11,995 nucleotides of DNA from Halocaridina rubra (GCA_037179515.1 JAXCGZ010016664.1:1-11995), one strand, 5' to 3'; positions 1 through 8,053 are shown, counted from the stretch's first letter. Notes: generated by a model not told the origin, from the letters alone. Program-made: numbers and translations.

Positions 1-2646
1 ACTGGTGGAGGGATAGCACTGCTCATAAGTGAGAGGATTCAAGTTGAAGAAATAAACTTGGCTATAGAAAGTGAGTTCAGGGAATTTCTTGTTGCTCGCA
101 TAAATACTGGGTCAGAGAGCATTATAATAACTGTTGTATACAACCCACCAAGGAACCAAAATAGGCTTGAAATTTATGAGGAAAGTCATATAGGTACTAT
201 TGAAGTCATAAACTCAGTTGTTAACATGGCACGGGAGAAAAAATGTAGGATTTTGATTATGGGAGACTTTAATCATAAAGAGATAGATTGGATAAATCTT
301 GACCCACACAGTGGTGAGGACTCATTTGGGGCAAGATTCCTAGATTGTGTACAAGGGAATTTCCTACACCAACATGTAATGGAACCAACAAGAGCCAGGG
401 GTGGGGATGAGCCATCACTACTTGATCTAGTGTTCACAGATAATGTGTTGGATATTGAAAATATTGAGTATGAACCACCAATTGGAAAGAGTGACCACTG
501 TGTGTTGTTGATGGAGTATATTGTTGAAGACATTCTTCCTGAGAGTAGAGGCACTGAGGACATGAGGAGGAACTATCGGAAAGGAGATTACATCAAAATG
601 AATGAGCTTTTTGCAGTTATTGACTGGAGAACCTTATTTTACAACAAATCTGTACAAGAAATGTATGACATCTTTTGTGAGAAATATGGGAAGATAGTAG
701 ATTGCTGCATACCTGTCACCAAAGTAGGTGTAATTCATGCCAGAGAGAAATGGTTCGATAATGGGTGTAAAAGAGCTAAGGAGTGGAGAGACAAATGCTG
801 GAAAAGGTATAGGAGGAGAAAAAACATAAATGCCTGGCAAACCTACAAAAGAGCAAGAAATGACTACCTAAGTAAAAGGAGAGAGGCAGAGAGAGATTAT
901 GAGAGGGACATCACCAGGAAGGCTAAAGAAAATCCCAAGCTTTTCCACAGCTTTATCAGAGGAAAACTGAAGGTAAAAGAACAGGTTTTAAGGCTAAAGA
1001 GAGCGGATGGAAGCATCACTGAGACGGACGAAGAGATCTGCAAAGAATTGAACAAGGAGTTTCAGTCAGTATTTACAGTAGAAAATACCCCACCCCCTCA
1101 GATTGCAGTGATAGAAGCTCAAGGGCCGGTATTAGAGAACATCAACCTTACAGCCACAGAGGTATGCAAAGCGCTGATGGATTTAGATGTTCATAAAGCT
1201 ACAGGTCCCGATGACATATCCCCTCATGTGCTTAAAAAATGCGCAAACACAATATCAGTGGCACTAAGTATCATATTTAAGGAGTCACTGGAGTCGGGGG
1301 AGATTCCAAGATGCTGGAAACAAGCAAATGTGATACCTATCTTCAAAAAGGGAAGGAGGGATACGGCTCTGAACTATAGACCAGTTTCCTTGACCAGCAT
1401 AGTTTGCAAAGTTATGGAGAAACTACTAAGGAAACATATCTCTCTTCACTTGGAATCCTTCAACTTTTTGTCAGTGAGGCAACATGGCTTCAGAGAAGGT
1501 AGATCAACAGTAACAAACTTATTAGAATTTTATGATGAGGTAAGCCAAATCTTACAGGAAAGAGAGGGCTGGGCAGATTGCATATTCCTAGACTTCCAGA
1601 AAGCGTTTGACACTGTTCCACATGGGAGACTTATTAGGAAGCTGCAATCAATGGCTAGAATAGGTGGAAATGTCTTGGAATGGATAAAAACTTACTTAGA
1701 AGGAAGGGAACAGAGGGTTAGAGTAAGACACTCAGTGTCTGAATGGAGAAGAGTTAGTAGTGGAGTTCCACAGGGTTCAGTTTTAGGGCCACTTTTGTTC
1801 CTTGTATATGTAAATGACCTACCAGAGTGTGTAAATTCATTCATGAATATGTTTGCAGATGATGCAAAGATTGTGAAGAAAGTAAAAAACGAGAACAATG
1901 GTAGAGAACTTCAGGAGGATCTAAATAATCTGCATGAGTGGTCAGAAAAGTGGCTAATGAAATTCAATACCTCAAAATGTAAGGTAATGAGAATGGGTAC
2001 AAGTGCAAGAAGGCCCAAGCTTGACTACTCGGTGGCTGGAGTACAACTTCAAGAGACAGAAAATGAGAGAGATCTAGGGGTAAACATACTGGCAGATTTG
2101 TCTCCAGAAATACATATAAATGGCGTAGTAAGGGCAGCATATGCATTCTTATCAAATGTAAGGGTAGCCTTCAGGCACATGAACAAGGAAATGTTCAGAA
2201 CTATTTATGTAACCTATGTGAGGCCAAAACTCGAATATGCAGCCCCCTTTTGGAATCCGCACTTGAAAAAGCACATAGCTAAGCTTGAAAAAGTTCAAAG
2301 ACATGCCACGAAACTGGTGCCAGAAATACGCAATCTCGGTTATGATGAGAGGCTGAGGGAATTAGACTTGCCATCACTCGAAGCTAGAAGAGTAAGGGGG
2401 GATATGGTGACAGTCTTTAAATTCCTTCATGGTTATGATAGAGTGGATAGGGATCGATATTTCGATATGGCTGGCTCTAGAACTAGAGGTCATAGTTTGA
2501 AGCTTCGTAAGAAAACTTGTTTGCAGGATGTAAGGAAATACTTTTTCAGTGTAAGAGTAGTTGATAATTGGAATTGGCTAAGCGAGGAGGTAGTTAATGC
2601 TATTTCAATCCATAGTTTTAAGGACAGGTACGATAAGTATCACTAA
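1..2646 (+). CDS. LINE ORF2 protein: AP endonuclease + reverse transcriptase (5' partial)
   Basis: The frame is open from base 1 to TAA at 2644-2646, 881 codons, so the apparent TTG start at 58 is not real; the protein enters from the left. An APE-type endonuclease comes first: GGGIALLI (codons 2-9), MGDFN (259-273) and the catalytic SDH triad end (490-498). A basic linker follows, rich in K/R at about 760-900. The RT then shows NYRPVSLTS (about 1370), FLDFQKAFD with the motif-A Asp at 1591-1593, GVPQGSVLGP (1762-1791) and the catalytic FADD (1852-1863). After the thumb is a CR1-type C-terminal domain ending SFKDRYDKYH. The protein would nick chromosomal DNA and copy its own RNA from that nick (target-primed reverse transcription). 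No stop or frameshift is visible, so this copy is young and may be functional if the missing N-terminal part, roughly 100 residues in related proteins, is intact. Confidence 0.93.
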   Translation, partial: TGGGIALLISERIQVEEINLAIESEFREFLVARINTGSESIIITVVYNPPRNQNRLEIYEESHIGTIEVINSVVNMAREKKCRILIMGDFNHKEIDWINLDPHSGEDSFGARFLDCVQGNFLHQHVMEPTRARGGDEPSLLDLVFTDNVLDIENIEYEPPIGKSDHCVLLMEYIVEDILPESRGTEDMRRNYRKGDYIKMNELFAVIDWRTLFYNKSVQEMYDIFCEKYGKIVDCCIPVTKVGVIHAREKWFDNGCKRAKEWRDKCWKRYRRRKNINAWQTYKRARNDYLSKRREAERDYERDITRKAKENPKLFHSFIRGKLKVKEQVLRLKRADGSITETDEEICKELNKEFQSVFTVENTPPPQIAVIEAQGPVLENINLTATEVCKALMDLDVHKATGPDDISPHVLKKCANTISVALSIIFKESLESGEIPRCWKQANVIPIFKKGRRDTALNYRPVSLTSIVCKVMEKLLRKHISLHLESFNFLSVRQHGFREGRSTVTNLLEFYDEVSQILQEREGWADCIFLDFQKAFDTVPHGRLIRKLQSMARIGGNVLEWIKTYLEGREQRVRVRHSVSEWRRVSSGVPQGSVLGPLLFLVYVNDLPECVNSFMNMFADDAKIVKKVKNENNGRELQEDLNNLHEWSEKWLMKFNTSKCKVMRMGTSARRPKLDYSVAGVQLQETENERDLGVNILADLSPEIHINGVVRAAYAFLSNVRVAFRHMNKEMFRTIYVTYVRPKLEYAAPFWNPHLKKHIAKLEKVQRHATKLVPEIRNLGYDERLRELDLPSLEARRVRGDMVTVFKFLHGYDRVDRDRYFDMAGSRTRGHSLKLRKKTCLQDVRKYFFSVRVVDNWNWLSEEVVNAISIHSFKDRYDKYH

Positions 2647-2671
2647 GTCTAAAAATGGAACCGATCAGGAG

Positions 2672-2704
2672 ACAGGAAGATACGAGCTTTGGGCTCTTTC
2701 CCGT
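2672..2704 (+). promoter_or_regulatory. LINE 3' UTR stem-loop (copy 1)
   Basis: The 3' UTR folds into a hairpin: outer arms ACAGGAA (2672-2678) and TTCCCGT (2698-2704), inner arms GAGC (2684-2687) and GCTC (2693-2696). Copies 2-7 have ACGGGAA, which makes the 7-bp outer stem perfect; copy 1 alone has one A-C mismatch. In LINEs that need a specific 3' end, such a structure is where the RT binds its RNA template; that role is inferred here from position and conservation. Confidence 0.6.
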
Positions 2705-2708
2705 AAAC

Positions 2709-2746
2709 ACAATTAGGTAATCACAATTAGGTAATCACACACACAC
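2709..2746 (+). repeat. LINE 3' tail: two 14-bp units + (AC)5
   Basis: Two perfect copies of ACAATTAGGTAATC (2709-2722, 2723-2736) are followed by about five AC units. The same tail ends every LINE copy here: two units in copies 1, 2, 5, 6 and 7, and one in copies 3 and 4. Variable tandem units replacing poly(A) are typical of CR1-like elements and fit RT slippage at initiation. Homology to the next copy starts directly in the AC tract at 2746. Confidence 0.85.
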
Positions 2747-5332
2747 TCATAAGTGAAAGGATTCAAGTTGAAGAAATAAACTTGGCTATAGAAAGTGAGT
2801 TCAAGGAATTTCTTGTTGCTCGCATAAATACTGGGTCAGAGAGCATTATAATAACTGTTGTATACAACCCACCAAGGAACCAAAATAGGCTTGAAGTTTA
2901 TGAGGAAAGTCATATAGGTACTATTGAAGTCATAAACTCAGTTGTTAACATGGCACGGGAGAAAAAATGTAGGATTTTGATTATGGGAGACTTTAATCAT
3001 AAAGAGATAGATTGGATAAATCTTGACCCACACAGTGGTGAGGACTCATTTGGGGCAAGATTCCTAGATTGCGTACAAGGGAATTTCCTACACCAACATG
3101 TAATGGAACCAACAAGGGCCAGGGGTGGGGATGAGCCATCACTACTTGATCTAGTGTTCACAGATAATGTGTTGGATATTGAAAAAAATTGAGTATGAAC
3201 CACCAATTGGAAAGAGTGACCACTGTGTGTTGTTGATGGAGTATATTATTGAAGATATTCTTCCTGAGAGTAGAGGCACTGAGGACATGAGGAGGAACTA
3301 TCCGAAAGGAGATTACATCAAAATGAATGAGCTTTTTGCAGTTATTGACTGGAGAACCTTATTTTACAACAAATCTGTACAAGAAATGTATGACATCTTT
3401 TGTGAGAAATATGGGAAGATAGTAGATTGCTGCATACCTGTCACCAAAGTAGGTGTAATTCATGCCAGAGAGAAATGGTTCGATAATGGGTGTAAAAGAG
3501 CTAAGGAGTGGAGAGACAAATGCTGGAAAAGGTATAGGAGGAGAAAAAACATAAATGCCTGGCAAACCTACAAAAGAGCAAGAAATGACTACCTAAGTAA
3601 AAGGAGAGAGGCAGAGAGAGATTATGAGAGGGACATCACCAGGAAGGCTAAAGAAAATCCCAAGCTTTTCCACAGCTTTATCAGAGAAAAACTGAAGGTA
3701 AAAGAACAGGTTTTAAGGCTAAAGAGAGCGGATGGAAGCATCACTGAGATGGATGAAGAGATCTGCAAAGAATTGAACAAGGAGTTTCAGTCAGTATTTA
3801 CAGTAGAAAATACCCCACCCCCTCAGATTGCAGTGATAGAAGCTCAAGGGCCGGTATTAGAGAACATCAACCTTACAGCCACAGAGGTATGCAAAGCGCT
3901 GATGGATTTAGATGTTCATAAAGCTACAGGTCCCGATGACATATCCCCTCATGTGCTTAAAAAATGCGCAAACACAATATCAGTGGCACTAAGTATCATA
4001 TTTAAGGAGTCACTGGAGTCGGGGGAGATTCCAAGATGCTGGAAACAAGCAAATGTGATACCTATCTTCAAAAAGGGAAGGAGGGATACGGCTCTGAACT
4101 ATAGACCAGTTTCCTTGACCAGCATAGTTTGCAAAGTTATGGAGAAACTACTAAGGAAACATATCTCTCTTCACTTGGAATCCTTCAACTTTTTGTCAGT
4201 GAGGCAACATGGCTTCAGAGAAGGTAGATCAACAGTAACAAACTTATTAGAATTTTATGATGAGGTAAGCCAAATCTTACAGGAAAGAGAGGGCTGGGCA
4301 GATTGCATATTCCTAGACTTCCAGAAAGCGTTTGACACTGTTCCACATGGGAGACTTATTAGGAAGCTGCAATCAATGGCTAGAATAGGTGGAAATGTTT
4401 TGGAATGGATAAAAACTTACTTAGAAGGAAGGGAACAGAAGGTTAGAGTAAGACACTCAGTGTCTGAATGGAGAAGAGTTAGTAGTGGAGTTCCACAGGG
4501 TTCAGTTTTAGGGCCACTTTTGTTCCTTGTATATGTAAATGACCTACCAGAGTCTGTAAATTCATTCATGAATATGTTTGCAGATGATGCAAAGATTGTG
4601 AAGAAAGTAAAAAACGAGAACAATGGTAGAGAACTTCAGGAGGATCTAAATAATCTGCATGAGTGGTCAGAAAAGTGGCTAATGAAATTCAATACTTCAA
4701 AATGTAAGGTAATGAGAATGGGTACAAGTGCAAGAAGGCCCAAGCTTGACTACTCGGTGGCTGGAGTACAACTTCAAGAGACAGAAAATGAGAGAGATTT
4801 AGGAGTAAACATACTGGCAGATTTGTCTCCAGAAGTACATATAAATGGCATAGTAAGGGCAGCATATGCATTCTTATCAAATGTAAGGGTAGCCTTCAGG
4901 CACATGGACAAGGAAATGTTCAGAAATATTTATGTAACCTATGTGAGGCCAAAACTCGAATATGCAGCCCCCTTTTGGAATCCGCACTTGAAAAAGTACA
5001 TAGCTAAGCTTGAAAAAGTTCAAAGACATGCCACGAAACTGGTGCCAGAAATACACAGTCTCAGTTATGATGAGAGGCTGAGGGAATTAGACTTACCATC
5101 ACTCGAAGCTAGAAGAGTGAGGGGGGATATGGTGACAGTCTTTAAATTCCTTCATGGTTATGATAGAGTGGATAGGGATCGATATTTTGATATGGCTGGC
5201 TCTAGAACTAGAGGTCACAGTTTGAAGCTTCGTAAGAAAAGTTCTTCGCAGGATATAAGGAAATACTCTTTCAGTGTAAGAGTAGTTGATAATTGGAATT
5301 GGCTAAGCGAGGAGGTAGTTAATGCTATCTGA
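2746..5332 (+). pseudogene. LINE ORF2 endonuclease-RT, frameshifted (copy 2)
   Basis: The first part reads in frame from 2746 and holds the endonuclease GDFN motif. One extra A in the A7 run at 3182-3188 shifts the frame and gives TGA at 3190-3192. The rest continues in the next frame from about 3188 (IEYEPPIGKSDH) to TGA at 5330-5332 and retains the RT core: LDFQKAFD, GVPQGSVLGP and FADD. That final stop comes from TCA to TGA and removes the last 13 residues seen in copy 1. Endonuclease and RT are therefore split, and the copy should not make a working protein. A homopolymer indel could also be a sequencing error, though the second change is a substitution shared with copies 6 and 7. Confidence 0.9.
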
Positions 5333-5460
5333 ATCCATAGTTTTAAGGACAGGTATGATAAGTATCACTAAGTCTAAAATGGAATCGATCAGGAGACGGG
5401 AAGATACGAGCTTTGAGCTCTTTCCCGTAAACACAATTAGGTAATCACAATTAGGTAACC
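2746..5460 (+). mobile_element. CR1-group LINE, copy 2 (5'-truncated)
   Basis: This copy matches copy 1 from base 22 onward (constant offset 2724, then 2725 after one inserted base) through the 3' UTR. Its 5' edge is a direct joint with the (AC)n tail of copy 1. By eye it is only a few percent different from copy 1. The 3' UTR hairpin is at 5396-5428 with a perfect outer stem. The tail has two units (5433-5446, and 5447-5460 with a T-to-C change), then (AC)3 to 5466. Confidence 0.92.
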
Positions 5461-5466
5461 ACACAC
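5396..5466 (+). promoter_or_regulatory. LINE 3' UTR stem-loop and tail (copy 2)
   Basis: Outer arms ACGGGAA (5396-5402) and TTCCCGT (5422-5428) pair perfectly, with the inner GAGC/GCTC stem preserved. A loop G-to-A change makes the apex GAGCTTTGAGCTC. Two tail units follow, then (AC)3, where copy 3 begins. Confidence 0.6.
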
Positions 5467-5753
5467 ATGATAGAGTGGATAAGGATCGATATTTTGATAT
5501 TGCTGGCTCTAGAACTAGAGGTCATAGTTTGAAGCTTCGTAAGAAAAGTTCTTTGCAGGATGTAAGAAAACACTTTTTCAGTGTAAGAGTAGTTGATAAT
5601 TGGAATTGGCTAAGCGAGGAGGTAGTTAATGCTCTCTCAATCCATAGTTTTAAGGACAGGTATGATAAGTATCACTAAGTATAAAATGGAACCGATGAGG
5701 AGACGGGAAGATACGAGCTTTGGGCTCTTTCCCGTAAACACAATTAGGTAATC
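5467..5753 (+). mobile_element. CR1-group LINE, copy 3 (3' stub)
   Basis: About 290 bp matching copy 1 from base 2435 to the tail. The coding remnant 5467-5678 (about 70 codons, ending TAA at 5676-5678) encodes only the C-terminal block including RTRGHSLKLRKK, FFSVRVVDNWNWLSEEVVNA and the normal SFKDRYDKYH end, so it lacks the early stop of copy 2. The GTG at 5475 is not a real start. The 3' UTR is complete, with a single tail unit (5740-5753), then AC/TC dinucleotides to 5765. Confidence 0.9.
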
Positions 5754-5765
5754 ACTCACACACAA

Positions 5766-5923
5766 ATAATTGGAATTTGCTAAGCGAGGAGGTAGTTAAT
5801 GCTATCTCAATCCATAGTTTTAAGGACAGGTATGATAAGTATCACTAAGTATAAAATGGAACCGATCAGGAGACGGGAAGATACGAGCTTTGGGCTCTTT
5901 CCCGTAAACACAATTAGGTAATC
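5766..5923 (+). mobile_element. CR1-group LINE, copy 4 (shortest 3' stub)
   Basis: About 158 bp matching copy 1 from base 2564. It has the last 27 codons (stop TAA 5846-5848, one TGG to TTG change near 5778), the hairpin-bearing 3' UTR and one tail unit (5910-5923). It starts directly after an (AC)n-rich joint and runs into about 9 bp of (AC)n (5924-5932), where copy 5 begins. Too short to encode any function. Confidence 0.88.
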
Positions 5924-5932
5924 ACACACACA

Positions 5933-6198
5933 GCTGGCTCTAGAACTAGAGGTCATAGTTTGAAGCTTCGTAAGAAAAGTTCTTTGCAGGATGCAAGAAA
6001 ATACTTTTTCAGTGTAAGAGTAGTTGATAATTGGAATTGGGTAAGCGAGGAGGTAGTTAATGCTATCTCAATCCATAGTTTTAAGGACAGGTATGATAAG
6101 TATCGCTAAGTATAAAATGGAACCGATCAGGAGACGGGAAGATACGAGCTTTGGGCTCTTTCCCGTAAACACAATTAGGTAATCACAATTAGGTAATC
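5933..6198 (+). mobile_element. CR1-group LINE, copy 5 (3' stub)
   Basis: Matches copy 1 from base 2470. The coding remnant 5933-6109 keeps the normal C-terminal end without the early stop, apart from small changes (WNWL to WNWV, final H to R). The 3' UTR and two tail units (6171-6184, 6185-6198) are complete. Six AC units follow at 6199-6210, and copy 6 starts in them. Confidence 0.9.
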
Positions 6199-6211
6199 AC
6201 ACACACACACA

Positions 6212-7272
6212 AAATCTTACAGGAAAGAGAGGGCTGGGCAGATTGCATATTCCTAGACTTCCAGAAAGCGTTTGACACTGTTCCACATGGGAGACTTATT
6301 AGGAAGCTGCAATCAATGGCTAGAATAGGTGGAAATGTTTTGGAATGGATAAAAACTTACTTAGAAGGAAGGGAACAGAAGGTTAGAGTAAGACACTCAG
6401 TGTCTGAATGGAGAAGAGTTAGTAGTGGAGTTCCACAGGGTTCAGTTTTAGGGTCACTTTTGTTCCTTGTATATGTAAATGACCTACCAGAGTCTGTAAA
6501 TTCATTCATGAATATGTTTGCAGATGATGCAAAGATTGTGAAGAAAGTAAAAAACGAGAACAATGGTAGAGAACTTCAGGAGGATCTAAATAATCTGCAT
6601 GAGTGGTCAGAAAAGTGGTTAATGAAATTCAATACTTCAAAATGTAAGGTAATGAGAATGGGTACAAGTGCAAGAAGGCCCAAGCTTGACTACTCGGTGG
6701 CTGGAGTACAACTTGAAGAGACAGAAAATGAGAGAGATCTAGGAGTAAACATACTGGCAGATTTGTCTCCAGAAATACATATAAATGGCATAGTAAGGGC
6801 AGCATATGCATTCTTATCAAATATAAGGGTAGCCTTCAGGCACATGGACAAGGAAATGTTCAGAAATATTTATGTAACCTATGTGAGGCCAAAACTCGAA
6901 TATGCAGCCCCCTTTTGGAATCCGCACTTGAAAAAGCACATAGCTAAGCTTGAAAAAGTTCAAAGACATGCCACGAAACTGGTGCCAGAAATACGCAATC
7001 TCAGTTATGATGAGAGGTTGAGGGAATTAGACTTACCATCACTGGAAGCTAGAAGAGTGAGGGGGGATATGGTGACAGTCTTTAAATTCCTTCATGGTTA
7101 TGATAGAGTGGATAGGGATCGATATTTTGATATGGCTGGCTCTAGAACTATAGGTCATAGTTTGAAGCTTCGTAAGAAAAGTTCTTTGCAGGATGTAAGG
7201 AAATACTTTTTCAGTGTAAGAGTAGTTGATAATTGGAATTGGCTAAGCGAGGAGGTAGTTAATGCTATCTGA
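6212..7272 (+). pseudogene. LINE reverse transcriptase C-terminal fragment (copy 6)
   Basis: The frame is open from the truncation point; the ATG at 6316 is an internal Met, not a start. It begins just before motif A (FLDFQKAFD) and keeps motif B, with a Pro to Ser change (GSVLGSLL), and FADD, then the full C-terminal block. It ends at TGA 7270-7272, the same TCA to TGA change as copies 2 and 7. It lacks the endonuclease and the N-terminal RT fingers, so it is inactive. Confidence 0.9.
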
Positions 7273-7400
7273 ATCCATAGTTTTAAGGACAGGTATGATA
7301 AGTATCACTAAGTCTAAAATGGAACCGATCAGGAGACGGGAAGATACGAGCTTTGGGCTCTTTCCCGTAAACACAATTAGGTAATCACAATTAGGTAATC
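6212..7400 (+). mobile_element. CR1-group LINE, copy 6 (5'-truncated within RT)
   Basis: Matches copy 1 from about base 1547 (offset 4665, no indels seen) to the end of the 3' UTR. It has two tail units (7373-7386, 7387-7400), only two AC units, then AT-rich sequence into which a SINE later inserted. It is the last member of the + strand array. Confidence 0.92.
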
Positions 7401-7409
7401 ACACATATA

Positions 7410-7639
7410 TACATACACAGATATATATATTGGTTCAGGTTCCGGTTTTACGTCACGGACTCCCTTATCAACCAAGGGCTAGGACGGTTGCCTTCTTGCA
7501 AAGGACTTGTTTTGGCAAATGTAATCCTTACGCTGAGTGCATGCCTTTGCTAACCTCAGACCGTGGCGGGGCGCGAACCCTCGACCTGACGCCTCAGAGT
7601 CGGAGACGCTACCGACTGAGCCACGGCGACTACATACAC

Positions 7640-7651
<12 letters not shown>
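7410..7651. repeat. 21-bp target-site duplication flanking the 200-bp SINE
   Basis: An identical 21-bp sequence, starting TACATACACAG and continuing into AT repeat, stands at 7410-7430 and 7631-7651. The 200 bp between them is the inserted SINE. The core TACATACACAG is specific enough that the match is not just microsatellite. It shows that the insertion happened after copy 6 and the AT tract were in place. Confidence 0.85.
7431..7630 (-). mobile_element. tRNA-derived SINE, about 200 bp
   Basis: Read on the - strand, the element starts GTCGCCGTGGCTCAGTCGG. It has a perfect pol III box A, TGGCTCAGTCGG (7612-7623), and a box B GGTTCGCGCCC (7569-7579) one base off consensus. The tRNA-like head (about 7560-7627) keeps complementary ends GCCGTGG/CCACGGT and a possible anticodon stem GTCTC/GAGGC, but the loop lacks U33. 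An unrecognised body of about 130 bp follows, ending GGAACCTGAACCA at 7431. There is no poly(A); the AT repeat after it belongs to the target duplication. The body does not resemble the 3' end of the LINE here, so it probably used another LINE for mobilisation (inference). SINE family not recognised. Confidence 0.8.

Positions 7652-7735
<84 letters not shown>
7642..7735. repeat. (AT)n microsatellite, about 46 units
   Basis: Uninterrupted AT dinucleotide that also forms the right edge of the SINE target duplication. It produces open frames of alternating Tyr/Ile on both strands with no coding meaning. Confidence 0.97.
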
Positions 7736-7738
<3 letters not shown>

Positions 7739-8053
7739 CAAATAAGCACATTACATATGTGAAAACATGAATCATTTTTTACCCCGACCGGGACTCGAAC
7801 CTAGGACTTATGATTACTAAGTCAAGGCGCTACCACTACACCACAGAAGGTTAAAAGGAACCCAACCTTATAGCTTATATCTGCTATACATAGGAATGAA
7901 CGCATTCTAACTGAATGCCACTATGTTCATATTACAGATTCCCCAACCTCACTCGTGGCTTCATTTTAGCATTTAATTCAATTCCCAATCTCATTCGGGC
8001 CATGAAATTATCAAATAAGCACATTACATATGTGAAAACATGAATCATTTTTT
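7734..8053. repeat. 47-bp direct repeat pair flanking a tRNA-like repeat
   Basis: The 47 bp at 7734-7780 recur at 8007-8053 with no difference that I can see. Between them are 226 bp of tRNA-like repeat. The pair may be an unusually long target-site duplication or the first bases of a second 273-bp tandem unit. The repeat overlaps the inner end of the inverted-repeat spacer. Confidence 0.85.
7781..8006 (-). mobile_element. Second tRNA-like SINE or repeat (left, longer copy)
   Basis: Read on the - strand it starts TTCATGGCCCGAATGAG and ends in a tRNA-like segment (7781-7850) that abuts a short A-run. The tRNA-like part has a D-arm (GTGT and GCGC around AGTGGTA), a possible 6-bp anticodon stem GACTTA/TAAGTC with loop GTAATCA, and a perfect box B GGTTCGAGTCC. 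The acceptor ends pair poorly and the segment is 70 nt, so it is not a good functional tRNA. Here the tRNA-like segment lies at the 3' end rather than the usual 5' head, which is odd for a SINE. It is bounded by the 47-bp direct repeats. Family not recognised. Confidence 0.6.

Larger units (their letters stand above)
1..2736 (+). mobile_element. CR1-group LINE, copy 1 (5' end beyond window)
   Basis: Non-LTR retrotransposon copy containing most of the endonuclease-RT ORF (1-2646), a 90-bp 3' UTR and a tail of two 14-bp units. There is no poly(A) and no RNase H domain. The RT motifs, the C-terminal block (LEYAAPFWNPHLKK, then LEKVQRHATKL) and the short tandem 3' tail fit the CR1/L2/Rex1 group of the Jockey superfamily; exact clade placement needs a tree. 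It is the longest and cleanest of seven related copies in the window. Copies 2-6 follow it in the same orientation and copy 7 lies inverted. Its 5' end, including any ORF1, would lie left of base 1. Confidence 0.92.

Noticed and set aside
58..60. TTG as the start of the copy 1 protein
   Set aside because: The frame is open upstream to base 1 and encodes the conserved GGGIALLI endonuclease motif, so the true start is outside the window.
273..2155. Antisense frames of 60-100 codons inside LINE copies, recurring in copies 2, 6 and 7
   Set aside because: They recur only because the LINE itself is repeated. They match no family and lie wholly within the sense coding region.
5433..7400. A CRISPR-like or satellite array, from the regular recurrence of ACAATTAGGTAATC
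   Set aside because: The units are the 3' tails of LINE copies of very different length, and the sequence between them is LINE 3' sequence, not spacers.
7430..7775. Open frames of repeated Tyr/Ile across the AT repeat on both strands (also 8375-8686 and 10564-10864)
   Set aside because: They are produced by uninterrupted (AT)n and flanking microsatellite. There is no non-repetitive protein content and they overlap in several frames at once.
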